Positions 1 to 8,792 of a stretch of 64,000 bases of DNA are shown here, piece after piece. Position numbers and translations under genes: made by a program. Origin of the DNA: Sphingopyxis chilensis (GTDB lineage: Bacteria > Pseudomonadota > Alphaproteobacteria > Sphingomonadales > Sphingomonadaceae). Below the pieces are notes generated by a model. That model worked only from the letters and a program-made list of their open reading frames with translations, did not search any database and was not told where the DNA came from. The DNA lies in NCBI RefSeq assembly GCF_035930445.1, contig NZ_CP142394.1, positions 405,501 to 469,500 on the forward strand. The letters are read 5' to 3'. Position 1 is the stretch's first letter. Every line of letters starts with the position of its first letter.

Positions 1-2
1 TG

Positions 3-695
3 GTCGAGGAATTCATCCTGCCGTTCGTCCTCGATCATGCCCGGCCGCAGCTTGGCGACGACGATGACCGGACCCGCGCACTGCTTCAGTTCGCGAGCGA
101 GGAAGCCAAGCATATCCAGCTGTTCAAGCGCTTTCACACCGCCTTTGAGGCTGGGTTCGGCCACGCTTGCCCGCTTATCGGTCCACCGGCGGAAGTCGCG
201 CGCGTGGTGCTGGGTCACGATCCCCTGTCGGTGGCGCTGACGGTGCTGCAGATCGAATGGATGACGCAGGCCCATTATGTCGAAAGCGTCCGCGGCGACC
301 CCGATCTCGATCCGCTGTTCAAGAGTCTTCTTCGCCATCACTGGATCGAGGAGGCGATGCACGCGCGGCTCGATACGCTGATGGTCGAGGCGCTTGCGCA
401 GGGCCGCGATGCCGACGCGATCGAAAGCGCGTTCGCGGGCTATCTCGAAATCGTCGCCTATCTCGACGCGGGGCTCGCCGCCCAGACCGAAATCAACCTC
501 GGCATATTCGAGCGGGCTGCGGGCCGGACACTCGACAGCGCCGGCCATGGCGAATTTCTCGCCGGACAGCGGCAGGCGGCGCGCTGGACCTTCCTCGGTT
601 CGGGCATGTCCCATCCCCGGTTCCGCGCCACCCTCGGCCAGATCGCACCCGCCGCATTGGCTAGGCTGGATGCCGTCGCGCCTGCATATTTCTGA
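3..695 (+). CDS. Ferritin-like di-iron protein (5' end missing)
   Basis: The frame is open from base 3, so the gene begins upstream of the window; the stop is at 693-695. The visible 230 residues carry two ExxH metal-binding signatures on predicted helices, EEAKH near the start of the visible part and IEEAMH about 75 residues later. This is the pattern of ferritin-like di-iron carboxylate proteins. It could be a small oxygenase or an iron/peroxide-handling protein; the substrate cannot be told. The OsmC-fold gene starts 40 bp downstream on the same strand, which hints at a shared stress role (inference). Confidence 0.6.
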   Translation, partial: VEEFILPFVLDHARPQLGDDDDRTRALLQFASEEAKHIQLFKRFHTAFEAGFGHACPLIGPPAEVARVVLGHDPLSVALTVLQIEWMTQAHYVESVRGDPDLDPLFKSLLRHHWIEEAMHARLDTLMVEALAQGRDADAIESAFAGYLEIVAYLDAGLAAQTEINLGIFERAAGRTLDSAGHGEFLAGQRQAARWTFLGSGMSHPRFRATLGQIAPAALARLDAVAPAYF

Positions 696-735
696 TCAAC
701 CGAATTTTTAAAGAGCAACAAAAAGGAGTTAAAAA

Positions 736-1299
736 ATGGTCGCAACCACCACCTACGCCGACATCAATGGCCTCGATCTGGGCGCGCTCGGCGCGATGGT
801 CGACAGCATCCGCGAGGATGCCGCCCAAGGGATCGTGCGGTTCCGCGTCAAGACGCGCTGGACCGGCCAGACGCGCAGCGAGACGACGATCGAAGGCTAT
901 GAGTTTGCCGGCGAACATGTCGGACGCCGCTTCAAGATCGTCGCCGACGAACCGAGCGAGCTCATGGGCCAGAATACGGCGCCCAATCCGCAGGAACTTT
1001 TGATGACCGCGCTCAATGCCTGCATGATGGTGGGCTATGTGGCCAACGCCGCGCTGCAAGGCATCGAACTCGACGCGGTCGAGATCGAAACCCACGGCCA
1101 GCTTGATCTTCGCGGCTTTCTGGGTCTCGACGACAATGTGTCGCCCGGATACCGCGAGCTCGATTATACCGTGCGCATCGGCGGGACGGGCACAGCCGAG
1201 CAGTTCGACGCCATCCACCAGGCGGTGATGAAGACGTCGCCCAATTTTTTCAACCTCAACCAGCCGATCCGCATGAACGGCCGGCTGGAAATTCTCTGA
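736..1299 (+). CDS. OsmC/Ohr-fold protein lacking the second cysteine
   Basis: 187 aa, with a strong Shine-Dalgarno (aaaggag) before the ATG. The segment NPQELLMTALNACMM followed by an alternating strand is the conserved core of OsmC/Ohr peroxide-detoxifying proteins, including the first (peroxidatic) cysteine in NAC. Family members normally have a second cysteine just before a Pro in the C-terminal third. Here the matching place reads TSPNFFNL, with Ser instead of Cys. The protein probably has the fold, but it may not run the standard two-cysteine peroxidase cycle. It is likely cytoplasmic, as no signal peptide is seen. Confidence 0.75.
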   Translation: MVATTTYADINGLDLGALGAMVDSIREDAAQGIVRFRVKTRWTGQTRSETTIEGYEFAGEHVGRRFKIVADEPSELMGQNTAPNPQELLMTALNACMMVGYVANAALQGIELDAVEIETHGQLDLRGFLGLDDNVSPGYRELDYTVRIGGTGTAEQFDAIHQAVMKTSPNFFNLNQPIRMNGRLEIL

Positions 1300-1323
1300 T
1301 CGCTTTTGCCGATCGGCTCGTCA

Positions 1324-1348
1324 CCGGGCGTGCGCTCTGCACGCCCGG
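1324..1348 (+). terminator. Hairpin after the OsmC-like gene
   Basis: A perfect 10-bp stem (CCGGGCGTGC / GCACGCCCGG) with a 5-nt loop lies 24 bp past the stop. No T-tract follows, so it is a terminator-like or mRNA-stabilising hairpin rather than a certain intrinsic terminator. Confidence 0.45.
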
Positions 1349-1370
1349 CAACCACTGGAAAGTCACGACA

Positions 1371-2705
1371 ATGTTGAACGATCGTTACGGTAACCGCGTC
1401 TCCACCAGCTCGACGGCGGCGCTCGCCCATTACGACGAGGCGCTGTTACTCAACCGCCTGTACCGGGGCGATCCGATCGCCGCGCTCGACGCGGCGCTCG
1501 CCGAGGATCCCGGCTTTACCATGGCCTGGGCGGCGCGGGCTCAGATCCTCGTCCAGCAGGGCGACCGCGCCTATCTTGAGGAAACCGAGCGTTCGCTCGA
1601 TGCGGGTGTCGCTAGCGGCGGCACCGACGACGAGCGCGCGCACCTGGCGGCGGCGGCCCACTGGGCGCGCGGACGAATCGAGCGCAGCGTGAGCGGCTTC
1701 ATGGCGATCGCGCGCGACAATCCGCGCGATATGATGGCGCTGCAGACCGCGCATCTGGGTCATTTCTATCTCGGGCGCGCGTCCGACCTGCGCGACGGCC
1801 CACTTCAGGCGTTGCGCGCGTTCGGGCGCGGCGACGACGGTTATCACGCGGTGCTGGGCATGGCGGCCTTCGGGCTCGAGGAATGCGGCGATTATGGCCG
1901 GGCCGAAGCGCTGGGAAGCGAGGCGGTCGCGATAGATCCGCGCGATGCCTGGGCGCTGCATGCGGTGGCGCATGTTCACGAGATGCGCGGCGACACCGAT
2001 AGCGGGATGACGTGGCTCAACGGCAACGACGAGGCGATGGCGGCCGAATGCGGCTTTTCCTATCACAATTGGTGGCATCTCGCGCTGCTTCATCTCGATC
2101 GTAACGAGCATGATGCTGCGCTGGCGCTCTATGACAGCCGCATCCGGCCCGACCCGGACGGCGATGCGCTGCTTCAGTGGATCGATGCCTCGGCGCTGCT
2201 GTGGCGACTGCACCTCGACGCAGTCGACACCGGCGACCGGTTTGCGCGGCTTGCCGATCGCTGGCAGCGCGCGAGCGACGACCGTTGGTACGCGTTCAAC
2301 GATTGCCATGCGATCATGGCCTTCATCGGGGCCGGGCGCCTCGACGATGCTCGGACCTGCCTCGCTTCGTTGACGCGGGCCGCGGACCAGGACGACGACA
2401 ATGCTTTCGTTGCACGATCGATCGGTCTTCCGGTGGCGGCCGCCCTGATCGCCTTTGCAGAAGGGCACTATGGAGAGGCTTCCGAAGCGTTGATCGCGAT
2501 CCGCGGAATGGCGGCGCGTTTTGGCGGGTCGCATGCACAGCGCGACATTCTGTCGCTTACCGCGCTCCACGCGGCAAAACGCGGCAAAATGACGTCCGCC
2601 GCCGCCGCTCTGCTTGCCGAACGGCGATTTCACAAGCCTGCGAGTCCGTGGGTCACTCGCCTTGCCGATGACAAGATGGAGGGCAGATTCCTGACGATAT
2701 CCTAG
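1371..2705 (+). CDS. TPR-repeat protein of the TTC38 type
   Basis: 444 aa and almost wholly alpha-helical, with repeated helix pairs rich in Ala and aromatic residues. Examples are WALHAVAHVHEMRGDTDSGM near residue 195 and the NWWHLALLHLDRNEHDAAL helix pair after it. This layout matches the TTC38-like tetratricopeptide family found in many proteobacteria. It has no signal peptide and no catalytic motif, so it is presumably a cytoplasmic protein-interaction scaffold. It follows the OsmC-like gene by 71 bp with a hairpin between, so it may have its own transcript. The biological role is unknown. Confidence 0.65.
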   Translation: MLNDRYGNRVSTSSTAALAHYDEALLLNRLYRGDPIAALDAALAEDPGFTMAWAARAQILVQQGDRAYLEETERSLDAGVASGGTDDERAHLAAAAHWARGRIERSVSGFMAIARDNPRDMMALQTAHLGHFYLGRASDLRDGPLQALRAFGRGDDGYHAVLGMAAFGLEECGDYGRAEALGSEAVAIDPRDAWALHAVAHVHEMRGDTDSGMTWLNGNDEAMAAECGFSYHNWWHLALLHLDRNEHDAALALYDSRIRPDPDGDALLQWIDASALLWRLHLDAVDTGDRFARLADRWQRASDDRWYAFNDCHAIMAFIGAGRLDDARTCLASLTRAADQDDDNAFVARSIGLPVAAALIAFAEGHYGEASEALIAIRGMAARFGGSHAQRDILSLTALHAAKRGKMTSAAAALLAERRFHKPASPWVTRLADDKMEGRFLTIS

Positions 2706-2717
2706 GTCGGGGCCACA

Positions 2718-2750
2718 GCTGCTTTCCGGCCTGCTTTTCCGGAAAGCAGC
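2718..2750 (+). terminator. 12-bp stem hairpin between convergent genes
   Basis: A perfect 12-bp stem (GCTGCTTTCCGG / CCGGAAAGCAGC) with a 9-nt loop starts 13 bp after the TPR stop. No T-run follows. It sits where transcription from the TPR gene meets the opposing SulP gene. I see no other feature in the rest of 2751-2975. Confidence 0.5.
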
Positions 2751-2975
2751 GCGGCAACCAACGGCCGCTCAATGATGGTGCGACGGCCCATCCGCGGTCA
2801 CTTCACCTAAGTCCGGGACGATGAAGGACACGGGTGTGCCGGTCAGAACCTTGTTCGGGCGTCCCGCTGAAACCCCGACAGATACGGGCCATTTGTTTCC
2901 ATCTGGATCGTGAGCATCGACTTTGAGACCGGGCGCTGTTTGATCTTTCCGTGGCGCCCGACCTCCTGAACGGGA

Positions 2976-4472
2976 TCAGTGCGGAACCGCGCCGAGTTCG
3001 ACTCCCGTCTTGTCGTGCAGTGCGAATTTGTCGACGATGTCGGCGCTGGCGCGATTATAGCCGACGACCTCGACCGAGCGGCCTTCGCGCCGCAGACGTG
3101 CGATGATCTTGTCAAGCGCGCCAACCCCCGAAATGTCCCAGAAATGGGCGGCTGACACGTCGATGAGGATGCTCGACGCGGTTTCTTCCATCTGGAAGCT
3201 GCGTGTGAAGCGGTCGACCGAGGCGAAGAAAATCTGGCCGGTCACGAAATAGGTCGCGCTGTTTCCGTCGGGACCGGTCTCGCGTCGCACCTCGAACATG
3301 CGCTGTACCTTGGCGGCGAAAAAGATGCCCGACAGCAACACGCCGGCGAGGACGCCGAGCGAGAGATCGTGCGTCGCCACTACGACGACCACGGTCGTCA
3401 CCATGACGATCGATGACGTCGGAGGATGGCGCCGGAGGTTGGCGATCGAGTTCCAGCTGAACGTCCCGATCGACACCATGATCATGACCGCGACGAGCGC
3501 GGGCATCGGCATCCGGCCGACATAGGGGCCAAGCAATGCGAGCAGGATCAGCAGCGTCGCACCGGCGGTGAAGGTAGAAAGCCGCGTGCGACCGCCGGAC
3601 GTCACGTTGATGACCGACTGGCCGATCATCGCGCAACCGCCCATGCCGCCCACGAAGGCAGCGGCGATATTGGCGCTGCCTTGTCCCGCGCACTCGCGGC
3701 GCTTGTCGCTGTCACTGTGCGTCATGTCGTCGACGATCTGTGCGGTGAGGAGGGATTCGAGGAGGCCCACCGCGGCCATCGTCAGCGAATAGGGAAGGAT
3801 GATCCGCAGCGTCTCCAGCGTCAGCGGCACATTGGGCAGAACGATGCTCGGCAACCCCTGGGGCAGCTGGCCCATGTCGCCAACGGTGTTCACTGGCAGG
3901 CCAAAGCCGATGCTGATGGCAGACAGGATAAGAATGGCGACCAGGGGCGAAGGCACCGCCTTGGTCAGGCGCGGAAGCAGGTAGATGATCGCGAGCCCGC
4001 CGGCGATCATCGCATAGGCTTCCCAGGTCACGTTGGTGAGCTGCGGGAGCTGCGCCATGAAGATGAGGATCGCCAGCGCGTTGACGAACCCGGTGATGAC
4101 CGAGCGCGACACGAATTGCATGACGAGGTCGAGCCGCAGCAGGCCGGCGATAATCTGGAGGATGCCCATCAGGATCGTCGCGGCGAAAAGATATTCGACG
4201 CCATGTTCGCGGACGAGCGGGACGACGAGCACGGCGACCGCGGCGGTCGCGGCCGAGATCATCCCGGGCCGGCCCCCCGTGAAGGAGATGACGATCGCGA
4301 TCGCGATCGAGGCATAAAGGCCGACACGCGGATCGACGCCAGCGATGATCGAAAAGCCGATCGCTTCGGGGATCAGTGCGAGCGCGACGACGACGCCTGC
4401 GAGAATATCGGCGCGCGCGGTTGCCGCGTCGGCGAACCATTGCTGGCGATATGGGGTAAATCCGTTGAACAT
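2976..4472 (-). CDS. SulP-family anion transporter with STAS domain
   Basis: 498 aa. Residues about 20-400 form a SulP membrane core of 10-14 hydrophobic segments. The family signature region reads ALALIPEAIGFSIIAGVDP near residue 30, followed by the GLYAS motif. The last 90 residues form a STAS domain (ILIDVSAAHFWDISGVGALD), the cytoplasmic regulatory module of this family. SulP proteins move sulfate, bicarbonate or other anions across the inner membrane; the substrate here cannot be assigned. It is downstream of the small LuxR gene on the same strand, with 176 bp between that holds only a weak 6-bp hairpin at 4565-4583. Confidence 0.88.
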   Translation of the reverse strand: MFNGFTPYRQQWFADAATARADILAGVVVALALIPEAIGFSIIAGVDPRVGLYASIAIAIVISFTGGRPGMISAATAAVAVLVVPLVREHGVEYLFAATILMGILQIIAGLLRLDLVMQFVSRSVITGFVNALAILIFMAQLPQLTNVTWEAYAMIAGGLAIIYLLPRLTKAVPSPLVAILILSAISIGFGLPVNTVGDMGQLPQGLPSIVLPNVPLTLETLRIILPYSLTMAAVGLLESLLTAQIVDDMTHSDSDKRRECAGQGSANIAAAFVGGMGGCAMIGQSVINVTSGGRTRLSTFTAGATLLILLALLGPYVGRMPMPALVAVMIMVSIGTFSWNSIANLRRHPPTSSIVMVTTVVVVVATHDLSLGVLAGVLLSGIFFAAKVQRMFEVRRETGPDGNSATYFVTGQIFFASVDRFTRSFQMEETASSILIDVSAAHFWDISGVGALDKIIARLRREGRSVEVVGYNRASADIVDKFALHDKTGVELGAVPH

Positions 4473-4648
4473 GAAAAGCTCACATCAAGACACATGGCGC
4501 GGGCAAGGCCGCGTTCATATTTGCATGTGCGATGTTGTCCGGCGGATCGGCGGCCGGAATAGCCACCCGGAGTTGCACCGGGTCCTTGCGAATGCAGGCC
4601 CTCTATCCCGATGCAGACTTCAATTGCAATCCCCGGCGGACGCTTCGA

Positions 4649-4993
4649 TCATTTGAGTTCGAAGAGTGTCGGTTCATCGGGCGGCGGCGTTTCGATGACG
4701 AGCAGGCCGAGGTGCATGGCCTGCGTAATCAGGTGCGCGCGGTTGCGCGCGTTCAGTTTCAGTCGCACATTTTCGATATGCCGTTCGACGGTGCGCGGTG
4801 CGATATTGATCTCGAGCGCGATCTGCTTGGCCGAGCAGCCGACGGCCACCAGCTCCAGTATTTGATGTTCACGAAAGGTCAAATGCGGTTCGACGTTCAA
4901 AGCATTTTGATGCACGGTGCAATCCCCTGACACCCAAGGCGTGGACTCTTTGCGACCGACGAGCATCTTTTGCGCGGCAAAGCCGCCACCCAC
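4649..4993 (-). CDS. Small LuxR-type HTH regulator
   Basis: 114 aa with a GTG start; an in-frame ATG at 4966 is a possible alternative. Residues 38-100 are a GerE/LuxR helix-turn-helix: LTFREHQILELVAVGCSAKQ, then PRTVERHIENVRLKLNARNR. There is no receiver or autoinducer domain, so it resembles stand-alone DNA-binding proteins. It is divergent from the Crp/Fnr gene across an AT-rich intergenic region. This suggests a link to the amyloid-like locus, although the SulP gene downstream is an alternative target. Confidence 0.75.
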   Translation of the reverse strand: MGGGFAAQKMLVGRKESTPWVSGDCTVHQNALNVEPHLTFREHQILELVAVGCSAKQIALEINIAPRTVERHIENVRLKLNARNRAHLITQAMHLGLLVIETPPPDEPTLFELK

Positions 4994-5272
4994 CTGCTCT
5001 AGCGGGCAGCATATCCCTTTGCGCGCTGTTTAGCAATTAACGTAAGCTAATTAAGTATCTGGCGGCACGGATAATGCCAATATCGCTATGGCACTGAAAT
5101 CAAATTGTATATTCCTAGAAAATGCTAAGGAATTATACGTAAGTGATTTACCTACGCCATTCCTACACACGAATTCCTAGGTCTTTACCCGGATAGATTC
5201 ATCACGCGCAAAGGCAGATGAGACTCGCAAACGGGGTCGCCGCAAATACCAATTTGAGATTGGAGACGTGGC
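4994..5272. promoter_or_regulatory. AT-rich divergent control region
   Basis: 279 bp between the LuxR gene (minus) and the Crp/Fnr gene (plus), clearly more AT-rich than its surroundings. It holds three copies of ATTCCTA (5111-5117, 5159-5165, 5173-5179), a dyad TTAGC-N11-GCTAA at 5030-5050, and CCAAT-N5-ATTGG at 5249-5263, whose right arm overlaps the ribosome-binding site of the GTG start at 5273. These look like operators for one or both flanking regulators. No promoter element was assigned with confidence. Confidence 0.5.
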
Positions 5273-5953
5273 GTGCAAGGTCTATCGGCAGAAGTTCAGC
5301 GCGGGGGCATTCCGCAGGATACCATCCTGAAATTTCGTAAAGGCGAAATCATCTTTTCGCAGGGCGATCCGGGGGATTGCTGGTTCGAAGTCATCTCCGG
5401 CACCGTCCGGACCTGTCATTTCCATGTCGACGGGCACCGCCAGCTTACCGGCTTTTTCTATCAGGGCGATGTTTTCGGCGTCGAATATGGTTCGCGCGAT
5501 GCTGCGGCCGAGGCGGTGACGAACACGATCCTGGCCCGCCGCCCCGCGATGAACGGCGAGCCGGACGCCCAGGGACAGAATCGCGCCCTCGAACGCGCGC
5601 TCGACAGCGCCAACCAATGCATATTCCTGCTCGGCCGCCGCAATGCCGCCGAACGCGTCGCGGCGTTTCTGTTGATCGCGGCGAAGCGTCTGTCGACGCT
5701 CGGCAGCGTTCCCCTGCCGATGACGCGCGGCGACATCGCCGACCATCTGGGACTGACGATTCATACGGTGAGCCGGACGATATCGGGTTTTGTCCGCCAG
5801 GGCCTGATCGAACTGGACGGTCCGCAATCGTGCCGGCTGCTCGATCTGGACGGACTGCGCGCTATCGCCGGAGATGAGGCGGGGGTGGCGATCGACAGGA
5901 TGGGCGCGATGCGCATGCGGCGACCCTTCGCCGGACAGGAGTTGGGGGCATGA
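5273..5953 (+). CDS. Crp/Fnr-family regulator
   Basis: 226 aa, GTG start preceded by a GGAG. Residues 15-125 form the cyclic-nucleotide-binding-type beta-roll (FRKGEIIFSQGDPGDCWFEV). Residues 145-195 form the Crp-type winged helix (MTRGDIADHLGLTIHTVSRT, then a recognition helix and LIELDG). It lacks the N-terminal cysteine cluster of oxygen-sensing FNR, so it is nearer to FixK/Crp-like proteins. The stop overlaps the start of the FapF-like gene by 4 bp (ATGA), so the two are translationally coupled. A Crp/Fnr-like palindrome lies before the amyloid-like subunit gene at 9927-9940. Confidence 0.85.
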   Translation: MQGLSAEVQRGGIPQDTILKFRKGEIIFSQGDPGDCWFEVISGTVRTCHFHVDGHRQLTGFFYQGDVFGVEYGSRDAAAEAVTNTILARRPAMNGEPDAQGQNRALERALDSANQCIFLLGRRNAAERVAAFLLIAAKRLSTLGSVPLPMTRGDIADHLGLTIHTVSRTISGFVRQGLIELDGPQSCRLLDLDGLRAIAGDEAGVAIDRMGAMRMRRPFAGQELGA

Positions 5954-7386
5954 GCATCGTGTCGGCCCCGCCCGCGCTGCGTCATCTGGGCGTGGCAGCC
6001 GTCGGCTTTTCGGCCGTCTTCACGCCCGCGCAGGCGCATGCGCACGAAACGTCGGCACTTGAATGCCTGTGCGAGACGCTGCCGTTCCTCGATACCGCTC
6101 CGACCTGGCGCGCCGCCGCTTTGGCGTCCGCGGGGGCCGCCGCCGGCGAGCCGGCGGCGAGCGCCGAGAGCGAGGTCGATGCGCAGCGCCGGATCATGGC
6201 CGAACAACGCGCGCTGATCGACCGGCAGAGCGCCATGATCGCCGAGCAGGGACAGCAGATCGCGAAGCTGCAACAACAGATCGTGACGCAGCAGGCGCAG
6301 GTCGACCGGCTTTCATCCTTCGCGCTCGCCGAAGCGCCGCTCGACATCTTCCGTGGCACGGGCATGGGGCAGGGCGTCGGACCCGGCCCCGCGCTTCCTG
6401 GTCCCGGCAGCGACTCGGTTGCGCTGCCCGATGCGCCGGTCGGCGAGGCGCCGCCGCCGGGCGAGCCGCCCGAACAGCGTGTCGCGGCAGTCCCCGAAGG
6501 ACAAGGGGTGCTGACGCGCGCGGGCGAGCTCTTCTTCGAACCCTCGTTCGAATATACGCGCTCGTCGACCAACCGCCTCGTGTTCCGCGGCATCGAGCTG
6601 ATCCCCGGGATTCAGATCGGGCTGATCGAGGCGACCGACGCCGATCGCGACACGCTCGTCGGCACCGCTTCGCTGCGTTACGGGATTACCGACCGGCTCG
6701 AGGCCGAAGTGCGGCTGCCCTATCTGTATCGGAACGACCGGATCGAGGTGGTCCAGCAGCGCGACGAAGGCATCGTCCGCCAGATCAAACTGCGCGAAGA
6801 CGGCATCGGCGATGCCGAATTTTCGCTGCGTTACCAGTTCAACCGGCCGGTCGGACAAAAGCCGATTTTCGTGGGGACGCTGCGCGTCAAATCGGACACG
6901 GGCAAGGGCCCGTTCGAGATCGGCTATGATGAATTCGGCGTCGCGACGGGCCTCGCCACCGGGTCGGGATTCTGGGCGGTTCAGCCGGGGCTCAACTTCC
7001 TGATGCCGTCGGATCCCGCGGTGATCTATGGCGGCGCGGCCTATCTCTATCACATCCCGCGCGACGTCAACGAATTGGTCGGCGACGTGTTGATCGGGCG
7101 CGTCGATCCGGGCGACGCGATATCGGCCAACATCGGCTTCGGCTTCGCGCTCAACCCGCGCTTTTCCTTCTCGCTCGGCTATCGCCACAATTATATCTTC
7201 CCGACGAAGACCGAAATCGGCGATACGCGGCAGAAATCCAACTATATTCATGTCGGATCGCTCAATTTCGGCATGTCGTACCGGCTCACGCAACGCGATG
7301 TGCTCAACCTCGGCTTCGAAATCGGCGTGACCGAGGATGCGCCCGATGTGTCGATCACGCTGCGCATGCCGTTCGGCGGCAAATAA
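5950..7386 (+). CDS. FapF-like outer-membrane coiled-coil/beta-barrel protein
   Basis: 478 aa. An N-terminal signal-like segment (residues 10-32, ending QAHA) is followed by a Gln-rich coiled coil at about 78-122 and a Pro/Gly-rich linker at 137-185. The rest, to 478, consists of alternating amphipathic strands ending in VSITLRMPFGGK, as in a beta-barrel. This order (signal, coiled coil, linker, barrel) is that of FapF, the outer-membrane channel that exports Fap functional amyloid in Pseudomonas. The neighbours (secreted low-complexity protein, C39 peptidase) fit the same system. Sequence identity to FapF was not tested; a generic outer-membrane transporter is the alternative. Confidence 0.6.
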   Translation: MSIVSAPPALRHLGVAAVGFSAVFTPAQAHAHETSALECLCETLPFLDTAPTWRAAALASAGAAAGEPAASAESEVDAQRRIMAEQRALIDRQSAMIAEQGQQIAKLQQQIVTQQAQVDRLSSFALAEAPLDIFRGTGMGQGVGPGPALPGPGSDSVALPDAPVGEAPPPGEPPEQRVAAVPEGQGVLTRAGELFFEPSFEYTRSSTNRLVFRGIELIPGIQIGLIEATDADRDTLVGTASLRYGITDRLEAEVRLPYLYRNDRIEVVQQRDEGIVRQIKLREDGIGDAEFSLRYQFNRPVGQKPIFVGTLRVKSDTGKGPFEIGYDEFGVATGLATGSGFWAVQPGLNFLMPSDPAVIYGGAAYLYHIPRDVNELVGDVLIGRVDPGDAISANIGFGFALNPRFSFSLGYRHNYIFPTKTEIGDTRQKSNYIHVGSLNFGMSYRLTQRDVLNLGFEIGVTEDAPDVSITLRMPFGGK

Positions 7387-7415
7387 GCCTACCCTTTCGA
7401 GACGCACAGAAAGAA

Positions 7416-7437
7416 GCCCCGCCAAAAATGGCGGGGC
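7416..7437 (-). terminator. Terminator between converging amyloid-locus transcripts
   Basis: An 8-bp GC stem (GCCCCGCC / GGCGGGGC) with loop AAAAAT. On the minus strand it is followed by TTCTTTCTG, so it best serves the operon ending at 7477; it also lies 30 bp past the plus-strand barrel gene. Confidence 0.7.
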
Positions 7438-7476
7438 CAGGTGAACCGTCCCTGTCGAAACGGGGGCGGGGGGTCG

Positions 7477-8055
7477 TCAGTTACCGAGCGCGCCGACGGT
7501 CTGGGCACCCATCACGGCGCCGATCGCGTCGCTCATCCGTGTCATCGCGAGCGTGTCGCGGAAGCCTTCATAGCCGCTGATGTCGAGCACCGCGTCGACC
7601 TGCTGGTTCAGCGAAACATTGCTGGCGGTGTTGATCAGCACGTTCTGGATCGCATCGGTGCTCTGGATCAACGCTGTCTGGCCGTTGTTCGCGAGAAACA
7701 CCGTTTCGTCGCCGACGCGCATCGAGATGCCGCCGCTGGTCAAAATGCCGCCCTGGACCTGCGCCGCATCGACAGCGGTCAGCGAGGGTGAGACGAAGCG
7801 TTCGATCGTCTGTCCTTCGGGCGTCCAACTGACGATCGTGCGCAGCGCGAGCTCGTCGTTTACAAAACTACGGATGTCGGCGCCGAAGGCAATCACCATG
7901 CCCTGAAAGGCGAAGCCGCCGCGCTGCACCGCGAGCACTTCGTCCGGGACGGTCTGCGCGACAGTGAGCGGGTCGGCATCGTCGGGTTCGCTTGCCGCGA
8001 GGAGCACGGGCGCGAACGCGAGCAGGAGGATGCGTGGGGACATGGTTTTTCTCAT
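7477..8055 (-). CDS. Exported Fap-locus protein with double-glycine motif
   Basis: 192 aa. The start is the ATG at 8055, which overlaps the C39 peptidase stop by 4 bp; a second ATG lies at 8043. A signal peptide occupies about residues 1-22 (LLLAFAPVLLAAS). Residues 39-47 read EVLAVQRGG, with Leu at -7 and GG at -2/-1, the layout of double-glycine leaders cut by C39 peptidases. The segment QNVLINTASNVSLNQQ (137-152) is clearly related to GNLLINTGAQVSAQSG in the small protein encoded at 8793-9200, so the two are paralogues. Probable role: accessory amyloid subunit or nucleator. Confidence 0.6.
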   Translation of the reverse strand: MRKTMSPRILLLAFAPVLLAASEPDDADPLTVAQTVPDEVLAVQRGGFAFQGMVIAFGADIRSFVNDELALRTIVSWTPEGQTIERFVSPSLTAVDAAQVQGGILTSGGISMRVGDETVFLANNGQTALIQSTDAIQNVLINTASNVSLNQQVDAVLDISGYEGFRDTLAMTRMSDAIGAVMGAQTVGALGN

Positions 8056-8786
8056 TTCACGGTGCCGACGCGAACATCGAGCAGGATTTGCGGTGTCAGC
8101 TGATACTGAGGGGGAAGATGGGTGGTGAGGTCGCCGGCCGAGACGTGAAGCGAGCCGTCCTTTTCGAGCGGCGCTTGCGACCAGGGGCCCCAGTCGCCTG
8201 CGAGATTGAACGCGGGGCGTTTCTGGCCGCCCTCGACAATGGCAAGAGCGATGCCGTTCCAGTGCCTCTCGAAATCCTCGAGCGAATATTCGTTGAGGCC
8301 GAGCACCGAATCGCCGGTGAGCACCCGGTCGCCGCGAACGCCCTTGATCACGACGAAATGCTTGAATCCCTTGATGTCCATCAGGACGATGGTCGGGCGC
8401 TTCACCTGCTTCAATTGCTCGACGGTCAGGCGGAACCCTTCGGCGCGAAAGCCGCGCGAGGCGAGATAGGTCTTCATGTCGAGCATAGAGAAGCCGACCT
8501 TGCGGATCGCTTCGCGGTCCCCCTTTTCCCACATCGCGCGGAAAGGCATCGTTTCCGAAGTCGGCGCGCCATAGTGATAGGTGAGGAGGGTTGCGAGTGC
8601 GGCCGAGCCGCAACTGAAATCATAGCGCTGGCGGACGACCGATCGAAACGGAATGTCCCACCAGGTCATGACTTGGAGCTGATAATTGCCGCCCGTCTCG
8701 GGTCCGGTCAGCCGGACCTCGGCGGCGGCAGGTACCACAGCGAGAGCGCACAATACGCCCGCGATCAAGGCTCGCATGGGCAGCAC
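8052..8786 (-). CDS. Exported C39-family peptidase (FapD-like)
   Basis: 244 aa with a signal peptide (ALIAGVLCALAVVPAAA, residues 6-22). The C39 papain-like triad is visible: Cys59 in YDFSCGSAAL, His143 in KHFVVIKG, and Asp159 in TGDSVLG. C39 peptidases usually cut double-glycine leaders. This one has no ABC-transporter domains and is exported, as is FapD of the Pseudomonas Fap locus. It starts 6 bp after the stop of one GG-motif protein and overlaps the start of the other by 4 bp, so both are likely substrates (inference). An alternative start is Met4. Confidence 0.82.
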   Translation of the reverse strand: MLPMRALIAGVLCALAVVPAAAEVRLTGPETGGNYQLQVMTWWDIPFRSVVRQRYDFSCGSAALATLLTYHYGAPTSETMPFRAMWEKGDREAIRKVGFSMLDMKTYLASRGFRAEGFRLTVEQLKQVKRPTIVLMDIKGFKHFVVIKGVRGDRVLTGDSVLGLNEYSLEDFERHWNGIALAIVEGGQKRPAFNLAGDWGPWSQAPLEKDGSLHVSAGDLTTHLPPQYQLTPQILLDVRVGTVK

Positions 8787-8792
8787 GGCGAT

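Noticed and set aside
8052..8786. Bacteriocin-processing ABC exporter
   Set aside because: Only the C39 peptidase part is present, with its own signal peptide; no membrane or ATPase domain and no bacteriocin immunity gene.
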